Shown piece by piece: positions 57,758-64,000 of a stretch of DNA of 64,000 bases. Location: contig CP191518.1 in NCBI GenBank assembly GCA_050516505.1, positions 3,658,001-3,722,000 on the forward strand, given 5' to 3'. The notes beneath the pieces are model-generated. The model did no database searches, was not told the DNA's origin, and saw nothing but the letters and a program-made list of their open reading frames with translations. Both the position numbers and the translations under genes were made by a program. The stretch's first letter is position 1, and each line of letters opens with the position of its first letter. The DNA is from Scandinavium ludwigii_A (GTDB taxonomy: Bacteria > Pseudomonadota > Gammaproteobacteria > Enterobacterales > Enterobacteriaceae).

Positions 57758-58899
57758 TGTGCCAGCTCCAGCACCGCGTTGGCTGCCTGCTCGTCGGCGT
57801 TACAGCGAATCTGCTGGTGCAGTTCACGGAAGGTATCATGCATCGCGTGGCTGGTTTTACCATCCGCCAGCAGCGGCTGCAGCGCGTTGGCGAGCAGCTC
57901 AGGCTGACACTCATCCTGCAAGAGTTCTTTCACCAGTTCCCGGCCCGCCAGCAAGTTAGGCAGCGACACGTAGTCGGTTTTCACCAGTCGCTTCGCCAGC
58001 CAGAAGGTGAACGGCTTCATGCGATAACCGACAACCATAGGGCATTTCGCCAGCATACATTCGAGCGCAGCCGTGCCTGAGGCCAGCAGCGCAGCATCGC
58101 TGGCAATCATCGCTTCACGGCCCATACCATTAAGCATGTGGACGTTCAGGTCCGGCGCCACTTCCGCTTTAATCCGCTCAAACTGCTCACGGCGTTTGGC
58201 GTTCACCAGCGGCACAACCACTTCCAGATCGGGATAGTGATTGCGCAGCAGCTGTGCGGTTTTCAGGAAGTCGGCACTGAGCATTTCCACTTCAGCGCCG
58301 CGACTGCCCGGCAGCAGTGCCAGGCAATGGACATCGTGGGCAATGCCCAACGTGTCTCTGGCGGCGTTTTTATCGGGGTCCAACGGCATGGCATCAGCCA
58401 TCGTGTGGCCGATAAAGCGGCAAGGAACATTAAATCGGTCATAAAACGCTTTTTCGAAAGGCAGAAATGCGAGCACCAAATCGGTGGCTCTGCCAATTTT
58501 GAAAACACGTTTTTGGCGCCAGGCCCAGACGGACGGGCTGACGTAATGGATAGTTTTGATGCCGTGTTTCTTCAGATTCCCTTCAAGGGTAATGTTGAAG
58601 TCAGGCGCATCAATGCCGACGAAAACGTCCGGCTTGAGTTCGGTAAAACGACGGGTGAGATCGGCACGAATGTGCAGCAGACGACGCAGACGCCCAAGGA
58701 CCTCGACAATCCCCATCACCGCCAGCTCTTCCATTTCGTACCAGGCTTCACAGCCTTCAGCCTGCATTAATGGCCCGGCGACACCGACAAATCGGGCATT
58801 CGGCACCCGCGCTTTTAACGCGCGAATCAGACCGGCACCAAGAATATCGCCGGAGGTTTCTCCGGCGACCAGGGCAATCGTTAATGGACGTTCAGACAT
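57754..58899 (-). CDS. lpxB: Lipid-A-disaccharide synthase
   Basis: 381 residues, GT-B fold family GT19: VAGETSGDILGAGL at the N-terminus, GVDAPDFN-like GIDAPDFN near 97 and LPGSRGAEVEML (from about 196). Joins UDP-2,3-diacylglucosamine and lipid X. Confidence 0.97.
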   Translation of the reverse strand: MSERPLTIALVAGETSGDILGAGLIRALKARVPNARFVGVAGPLMQAEGCEAWYEMEELAVMGIVEVLGRLRRLLHIRADLTRRFTELKPDVFVGIDAPDFNITLEGNLKKHGIKTIHYVSPSVWAWRQKRVFKIGRATDLVLAFLPFEKAFYDRFNVPCRFIGHTMADAMPLDPDKNAARDTLGIAHDVHCLALLPGSRGAEVEMLSADFLKTAQLLRNHYPDLEVVVPLVNAKRREQFERIKAEVAPDLNVHMLNGMGREAMIASDAALLASGTAALECMLAKCPMVVGYRMKPFTFWLAKRLVKTDYVSLPNLLAGRELVKELLQDECQPELLANALQPLLADGKTSHAMHDTFRELHQQIRCNADEQAANAVLELAQ

Positions 58900-59687
58900 T
58901 AACGAATCAAACCACGCGTAGAGCGTTCGAAGAAGTCAGAGAACGCTTTCACTTCAGGGTGTTGCTCTGCAAGTTCAGCAATTTCTGGCTTGGCTTCTTC
59001 CAGCGTTTTACCGCTGCGGTACAGCACTTTATACGCATTGCGAATCGCAATAATCGCTTCTCTGCTGAAACCACGGCGCTTCAGCCCTTCGATGTTTACA
59101 CCGTAAGGCGTGGCGTGGTTGCCCTGTGCGATGACGTACGGAGGGACGTCCTGAGCGACGCCGGAGCAGCCGCCAACCATCACGTGCGCACCAATGGTGC
59201 AGAACTGATGGACAGCTGTCATGCCACCGACAATCACAAAGTCGTCCAGTGATACGTGACCTGCCAGCGTTGCGTTGTTGGCAAGGATACAGCGATCGCC
59301 GACTGTGCAATCATGCGCCACGTGGGCGTTGATCATCAGCAGGTTGTCGCTGCCTACCTTCGTCAATCCGCCGCCTTGTACTGTGCCACGATGAATGGTG
59401 ACGCTTTCGCGGATGCGGTTGCGATCGCCAATCTCCACACGAGTCGGTTCGCCAGCGTATTTAAGATCCTGGTTAACTTCCCCGATGGAAGCAAACTGAT
59501 AGATTTCATTGTCACGGCCAATAGTCGTATGACCGTTAACCACAACATGAGACTTCAGCACGGTTCCTTCGCCAATGCTGACGTCTGAACCTACAATACA
59601 AAACGGACCAATGTGAGCGTTGGCACCGATTACGGCACCCTCTTCCACAATGGCAGTAGGATGGATAAAGGCAGTTTTATCAATCAC
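58899..59687 (-). CDS. lpxA: UDP-GlcNAc acyltransferase
   Basis: 262 residues, left-handed beta helix of hexapeptide repeats, catalytic His125 in MINAHVAHDCTVG, C-terminal helical domain. First step of lipid A synthesis. Overlaps lpxB by one base, four-base gap from fabZ. Confidence 0.98.
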   Translation of the reverse strand: MIDKTAFIHPTAIVEEGAVIGANAHIGPFCIVGSDVSIGEGTVLKSHVVVNGHTTIGRDNEIYQFASIGEVNQDLKYAGEPTRVEIGDRNRIRESVTIHRGTVQGGGLTKVGSDNLLMINAHVAHDCTVGDRCILANNATLAGHVSLDDFVIVGGMTAVHQFCTIGAHVMVGGCSGVAQDVPPYVIAQGNHATPYGVNIEGLKRRGFSREAIIAIRNAYKVLYRSGKTLEEAKPEIAELAEQHPEVKAFSDFFERSTRGLIR

Positions 59688-59690
59688 GTA

Positions 59691-60146
59691 TCAGGCCTCC
59701 CGGCTACGAGCACACATCATCGTCGCTTCGCAAACAACTTTACCGTCAACCATTGCCACGCCTTTAAAGCGGGTGAGGCCACGGCGAGTTTTCTCAAAGG
59801 TGACTTCCATGATCATCTGATCTCCAGGCACGACTGGACGCTTGAAGCGCGCTTCATCAATACCTGCGAAGTAGTAAAGTTCACCTGGTTCGAGTTTACC
59901 CACGCTCTTGAATGCCAGAATACCCGTGGCTTGCGCCATGGCTTCCAGAATCAGCACGCCTGGAAAAATCGGTTTGCCCGGAAAATGCCCCTGGAAAAAC
60001 GGCTCATTCACGGTGACATTTTTAACTGCGCGCAGAAAACGACCTTCTTCAAAGTCCAGCACGCGATCGACCAGTAAGAACGGGTAACGGTGTGGCAGAA
60101 GTTCCAGAATCTCTTCAATGTGCAGAGTATGAGTGTCAGTAGTCAA
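59691..60146 (-). CDS. fabZ: 3-hydroxyacyl-ACP dehydratase
   Basis: 151 residues, hot-dog fold, catalytic His54 (FQGHFPGKP) and Glu68 (ILEAMAQ). Unsaturated step of fatty-acid elongation; competes with LpxA/LpxD for 3-hydroxymyristoyl-ACP, hence its place between them. Confidence 0.98.
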   Translation of the reverse strand: MTTDTHTLHIEEILELLPHRYPFLLVDRVLDFEEGRFLRAVKNVTVNEPFFQGHFPGKPIFPGVLILEAMAQATGILAFKSVGKLEPGELYYFAGIDEARFKRPVVPGDQMIMEVTFEKTRRGLTRFKGVAMVDGKVVCEATMMCARSREA

Positions 60147-60248
60147 AATACTCTTCCTGTCTAAATATACTGAAATGCAATAATAACACGGCCTGCCGGA
60201 TTATAAGAAATCAGACAGGCCGGGAAGGTTGGCGCTTAAGGTGAGTCG

Positions 60249-61274
60249 TTAGTCTTGTTGACTGGTTTTACGCTCAAGAGCTTTGAGACGCTTGCTCATG
60301 TCATCAATATTCATCACCAGCGCAGCAGTTTTACGCCAGGCCTTATTCGGCTGCAGCGGAATTCCTGAGGAGTATACACCAGGCTCAGTGATCGGACGCA
60401 TAACCATGCCCATTCCGGTCACTGTGACTTTGTCGCAGATTTCCATGTGGCCATTGATAACGCTTGCACCGCCGATCATGCAGTAACGGCCAATTTTCAG
60501 GCTGCCAGCCATGATAACGCCACCTGCAACGGCGGTATTGTCACCGATGACCACGTTGTGTGCAATCTGACACTGGTTATCAATGATAACGCCATTGCCG
60601 ATCACGGTATCGTCAAGCGCTCCGCGATCGATAGTGGTGCAGGCACCGATCTCTACGCGATCACCGATAATGACACGGCCCAACTGGGGGATCTTCACCC
60701 AGTTGCCACGATCGTTGGCATAGCCGAAGCCATCTGAGCCGATAACAGTGCTGGATTGGATCAGGCAGTTTTCACCGATCGCAATTTCATGGTAAACGGA
60801 AACGTTCGCCCACAGGCGCGTTCCGGCACCGATAGTCGTGTCTTTACCAATGAAACAACCCGCACCAATGCGGACGTTATCGCCGAGAACAACCCCGGAT
60901 TCAATAACCGCATTTGCGCCAATAGAGACGTTCTGGCCGAGTTTCGCAGTCGCATCAACCACCGCACTCGGGGCGATATCCTGCGCCGGTTGCGGCGTGG
61001 AATCGAGAATTTGGGCCATACGGGCGTAAGTCAGGTAGGGATTCTTCACTACCAGCGCCGCGCTTTTGGCAAAAGGTAAGTCGTCCGCCGTCATCACAAC
61101 AGCAGAGGCCTGGCACAAGGCCAGGTGTTCACGGTACTTGGGATTTACCATGAACGTGATATGGCCTGCTTTAGCGGATTGCATGGACGCAACAGCGGTG
61201 ATGACGATATCGCCATCACCGTGTAATTCTGCATCCAACTGCTGAGCTAATTCAGCCAGTCGAATTGAAGGCAT
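60249..61274 (-). CDS. lpxD: UDP-3-O-acylglucosamine N-acyltransferase
   Basis: 341 residues: N-terminal uridine-binding domain (about 1-100), hexapeptide beta helix (about 110-300) with catalytic His in CQIAHNVVIGDN (near 239), C-terminal helices. Third step of lipid A synthesis. Three bases after skp. Confidence 0.98.
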   Translation of the reverse strand: MPSIRLAELAQQLDAELHGDGDIVITAVASMQSAKAGHITFMVNPKYREHLALCQASAVVMTADDLPFAKSAALVVKNPYLTYARMAQILDSTPQPAQDIAPSAVVDATAKLGQNVSIGANAVIESGVVLGDNVRIGAGCFIGKDTTIGAGTRLWANVSVYHEIAIGENCLIQSSTVIGSDGFGYANDRGNWVKIPQLGRVIIGDRVEIGACTTIDRGALDDTVIGNGVIIDNQCQIAHNVVIGDNTAVAGGVIMAGSLKIGRYCMIGGASVINGHMEICDKVTVTGMGMVMRPITEPGVYSSGIPLQPNKAWRKTAALVMNIDDMSKRLKALERKTSQQD

Positions 61275-61277
61275 TAC

Positions 61278-61772
61278 TTATTTAACCTGTTTCAGCACAT
61301 CAGCGGTGATGTCTTTAACGTCACTGCTGTTGTAAGCAACGGTGTTTGCGTCAACAACCAGATCGATTTTCTGGTCAGCCGCTACGCTCTTCACTGCAGA
61401 CTGGATACGAGTAACCAGTTTGCCACGTTCTTCGTTAGAACGACGTGCACGATCCTTCTCAAAAGCCTGAGCTTTCTGAGAGAACGCCTGGCGCTGAGAC
61501 ATGATGTCTTTTTCCATCTTGCTGCGTTCGCTCGCTTTCATGGTAGAGCCGTCACGCTGAAGACGCTGCATTTTGCTCTGCAGATCGGATTCTTGACGCT
61601 GCAGTTCGCTTGCACGACCTTTGAACTCGTTTTCCAGAGTCGCAGAAACACCTGTTTTCTGTGCAACCTGCTGGAACAAATCACCCATGTTAACAATTGC
61701 AATAGTATCTGCTGCTTGCGCAGATGCTGCCATTGCTAAACCCAGACCTGCAGCTAATAACCACTTTTTCAC
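61278..61772 (-). CDS. skp: Periplasmic chaperone Skp
   Basis: 164 residues from a GTG with AAGGAG 7 bases upstream, as in E. coli; a much longer frame (about 137 more codons) reads back into bamA and is not the gene. Signal peptide cleaved after ASAQA (about residue 20). The mature part is a small beta core with two long coiled-coil tentacles rich in Lys/Arg/Gln (about 45-120). Trimeric chaperone for outer-membrane proteins heading to BamA. Confidence 0.97.
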   Translation of the reverse strand: MKKWLLAAGLGLAMAASAQAADTIAIVNMGDLFQQVAQKTGVSATLENEFKGRASELQRQESDLQSKMQRLQRDGSTMKASERSKMEKDIMSQRQAFSQKAQAFEKDRARRSNEERGKLVTRIQSAVKSVAADQKIDLVVDANTVAYNSSDVKDITADVLKQVK

Positions 61773-61896
61773 AATAAAACTCCTTACCATCCCATGAATG
61801 CCCGAAGGCACCGTTTTTTGCGAAGTCATGCAACCACGCGAGTGATCGTCAGATGTCATCGCGACTACTGCACTAGCATTCCTTTGCACAAAACAA

Positions 61897-64000
61897 TTAC
61901 CAGGTTTTACCAATGTTAAACTGGAACTGTTCTGCTTTATCTCCATCGTACTTTTTGAACGGTTGGGCATAGGAGAAGACCAACGGCCCCAATGGCGACA
62001 TCCATTGTAATGCGATACCTGCAGACATACGGATATTGCCCGGGTCGCCGTAATCAGGCACCCCTGCGGCTTGCATCTGCGCAGTGTTTTCCCAGTTAGT
62101 ATCCCAGACAGTACCGGCATCCCAGAAGAATGACGTACGGACTGAGTTAGCATATTTATCACTAATAAACGGCGTTGGAACAATCAGCTCAGCACTGGCC
62201 ACGGCCATTGCGTTACCACCGACGGCGTCGTCAGATTTACACAAGGTTTCGTTATCGCAGTTATCCTGATTCGGACCGTAGTAAACCGCTTTAGGACCGA
62301 TGTTGTTCGACTGGAAACCACGAACGGTGCTTGAACCACCGGCATAGAAGTTTTCATAGAATGGCAGCTCTTTGCCACCTAAACCATCACCGTAGCCCCA
62401 ACGTGTACGACCCAACAGCACCCACTTGTGATCGTTATCGATCGGGAAGTAGGAAGCGGTATCGAGCGTCACTTTGTAGAACTCGTTATCGGAGCCTGGA
62501 ATAGTGACTTTACCGTTCAGGTTAACGCGTGACCCCTCCGTCGGGAAGAACCCGCGGTCAAGGTGGTTATACGTCCAACCGTAGTTGAAGGTGAAGTCAT
62601 CCGCAGAGAAGCTCGAATCATCATTGGTCGTGCTTGTACCCTGACCGATCGAATCCAGGTAGCGGTTCATGGCCACCTGCGGCTGCATGTTGGACAGGTC
62701 GTTATGCACGTAACCCAGACCCGCTCGCAGCGTGTTGTATTCGTTAATCGGGAAGCCCAACGTCCCATCAAGGCCGTAGCTCTTGTTGGTATACGAGGAG
62801 AGGTCAGCATCATCGGCTTTAAAGTCATTGTAGAAGATACGACCGCCGAGACTCACACCATCAACCGTAAAGTACGGGTTGGTCACAGAGAACTCAGAGT
62901 AGGTCTGGTAATCGTTCTTGGTACCGTTGATACCGACAGAATAGCCTGTACCCAACCAGTTATCCTGCTGAACGCCGACCTGGAAGCTAATGCCACTCTC
63001 GGTGCCGTAGCCAATACCGAAGTTGAAGCTACCGGTATTACGTTCTTTCACCTTGTAGACAACATCAACCTGGTCCGGGCTGCCTGGTACGCGCTGCGTA
63101 TCCACGTCAACGGTTTCGAAGTAACCCAGACGGTTCAGGCGATCTTTACCTGAATCAACGAGGTCACTGCCAAGCCATGCACCTTCCATCTGACGCATTT
63201 CGCGACGCAGGACCGCATCTTTGGAGGTATCGTTACCTTCAAAGCGAATCTTACGCACGTAGTAACGGTTACCCGCATCAACGCTCACGTGCAGCTTGAC
63301 GGTTTTGTCTGCATCATTGATTTCAGGCTGTGACTGTACGCGTGGATAGGCGTAGCCGTAGCGACCCAGAAGTTTCTTGATGTTATCTTCCATTTTGGTC
63401 ACTTTCGCACCGTTGTAGAGCGCACCTGGCTCTACTTTGGTCAGGCTTTCAATCTCCGCAGAGTGGCCTGCCAGGTTTCCACTGACCTCAACGCCCGACA
63501 GCTTGTACTGATCGCCTTCGGTAATGTTGAGAGTGATGTAGATACCTTTTTTATCCGGCGTCAGACTGACCTGCGTGGAATCGATGTTGAAACGTGCGTA
63601 ACCGCGATCCAGATAGTAGCTGCGCAGGGTTTCAAGGTCACCCGCCAGTTTCTGCTTCTGGTATTTACGATCGCCAACGACGTTCCACCAAGGCACTTCG
63701 TCACGCAGCTGGAAGTTAGAGATCAGTTCATCGGTGCTAAACGCATGGTTACCGACGATATTGATCTGTTGAATTTTGGCCGATACGCCTTCCTGGAAGA
63801 CCAGTTTCAGGTCAACACGGTTACGCGGCAGCGGAGTAACAACGGCTTTAACGCTCGCGCTGTACTTACCGACGCTGTAATAGAAGTCTTCCAGTCCCTT
63901 CTCGATATCACCGAGAGTGGTACGGTCGAGAGATTCGCCAACGCGAACGCCAGAGGCTTCGAGGTTCTGTTTAAGCATGTCATCTTTCACCGATTTATTA
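61897..64000 (-). CDS. bamA: Outer-membrane assembly factor BamA, 5' end cut by window
   Basis: The C-terminal 700 or so residues of BamA, read to the end of the window (the frame is open at base 64000, upstream of the internal Met at 63990); about 100 N-terminal residues with the signal peptide and the start of POTRA1/2 are missing. POTRA domains run to about the motif GSFNFGIGYGTESG; the beta barrel follows, with the conserved VRGFQSN of loop 6 and the C-terminal QFNIGKTW with aromatic last residue. Loop 6 is shorter than in E. coli but keeps its two cysteines (NCDNETLC). The frame reads as an intact gene. Upstream of skp, with 124 bases between. Confidence 0.97.
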   Translation of the reverse strand, partial: NKSVKDDMLKQNLEASGVRVGESLDRTTLGDIEKGLEDFYYSVGKYSASVKAVVTPLPRNRVDLKLVFQEGVSAKIQQINIVGNHAFSTDELISNFQLRDEVPWWNVVGDRKYQKQKLAGDLETLRSYYLDRGYARFNIDSTQVSLTPDKKGIYITLNITEGDQYKLSGVEVSGNLAGHSAEIESLTKVEPGALYNGAKVTKMEDNIKKLLGRYGYAYPRVQSQPEINDADKTVKLHVSVDAGNRYYVRKIRFEGNDTSKDAVLRREMRQMEGAWLGSDLVDSGKDRLNRLGYFETVDVDTQRVPGSPDQVDVVYKVKERNTGSFNFGIGYGTESGISFQVGVQQDNWLGTGYSVGINGTKNDYQTYSEFSVTNPYFTVDGVSLGGRIFYNDFKADDADLSSYTNKSYGLDGTLGFPINEYNTLRAGLGYVHNDLSNMQPQVAMNRYLDSIGQGTSTTNDDSSFSADDFTFNYGWTYNHLDRGFFPTEGSRVNLNGKVTIPGSDNEFYKVTLDTASYFPIDNDHKWVLLGRTRWGYGDGLGGKELPFYENFYAGGSSTVRGFQSNNIGPKAVYYGPNQDNCDNETLCKSDDAVGGNAMAVASAELIVPTPFISDKYANSVRTSFFWDAGTVWDTNWENTAQMQAAGVPDYGDPGNIRMSAGIALQWMSPLGPLVFSYAQPFKKYDGDKAEQFQFNIGKTW

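Noticed and set aside
61773..62183. N-terminal extension of skp
   Set aside because: The extra codons run back into bamA. The GTG with AAGGAG and a clean signal peptide is the right start.

Overview
The window is chromosomal DNA of a member of the Enterobacteriaceae that is not Escherichia coli itself. Gene order from dnaQ to bamA follows the E. coli core, and the proteins are close to their E. coli counterparts. The purine-degradation genes have the names and types known from Klebsiella pneumoniae (hpx). This fits the Klebsiella/Enterobacter/Lelliottia/Leclercia side of the family, but I cannot fix a genus from sequence alone.

Layout. (1) 1-3334: the 3' part of fadE, then yafV. (2) 3532-13516: an accessory block with a sugar ABC importer (binding protein, two permeases, ATPase), two GH13 alpha-glucosidases, then an AT-richer islet holding an unknown membrane-anchored protein, a winged-helix regulator and an outer-membrane protein of the 'neuromedin U' type. 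(3) 13609-25081: an hpx purine/allantoin cluster. On the minus strand lies the operon hpxJ - hpxK/hpxQ fusion - hpxT, then the RpiR regulator hpxU. The divergent operon hpxW-hpxX-hpxY-hpxZ follows, then hpxA-hpxB on the minus strand and the divergent permease hpxC. (4) 25202-34336: ygaP, tRNA-Asp (aspV), dnaQ, rnhA, yafS, gloB, mltD, yafE, yafD, a fragment of an MFS transporter gene, yafC, dkgB and a second tRNA-Asp (aspU). (5) 34389-39870: a complete rRNA operon on the minus strand (16S - tRNA-Ile - tRNA-Ala - 23S - 5S - tRNA-Asp) with both promoters; it corresponds to rrnH. (6) 39920-48669: gmhB, metNIQ with MetJ boxes, rcsF, trmO, proS, nlpE, arfB, yaeQ, yaeP, rof. (7) 48687-64000: tilS, yaeR, ldcC, accA, dnaE, rnhB, lpxB, lpxA, fabZ, lpxD, skp and the C-terminal 7/8 or so of bamA, all on the minus strand.

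How the genes work together. The hpx genes take 5-hydroxyisourate through OHCU (HpxT), allantoin (HpxQ domain, HpxA racemase), allantoate (HpxB), ureidoglycine (HpxK domain) and oxalurate (HpxJ). HpxW releases ammonia from oxamate. The step from oxalurate to oxamate has no carbamoyltransferase gene here. I propose that HpxX/HpxY/HpxZ, relatives of the AtzG/AtzE/AtzH proteins of cyanuric acid degradation, carry it out by hydrolysis. Three good sigma-54 type promoter matches (in front of hpxJ, hpxW and hpxC) and an NtrC-like site tie the whole cluster to nitrogen limitation. The sugar block looks like a self-contained system for uptake and hydrolysis of alpha-glucosides, with one enzyme predicted to prefer alpha-1,6 and the other alpha-1,4 or related bonds.

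The most interesting parts are the HpxWXYZ hypothesis, the allantoate amidohydrolase-OHCU decarboxylase fusion, and the shared sigma-54 promoters. The rest from dnaQ onward is ordinary enterobacterial core apart from the MFS gene remnant and a shortened surface loop in BamA.
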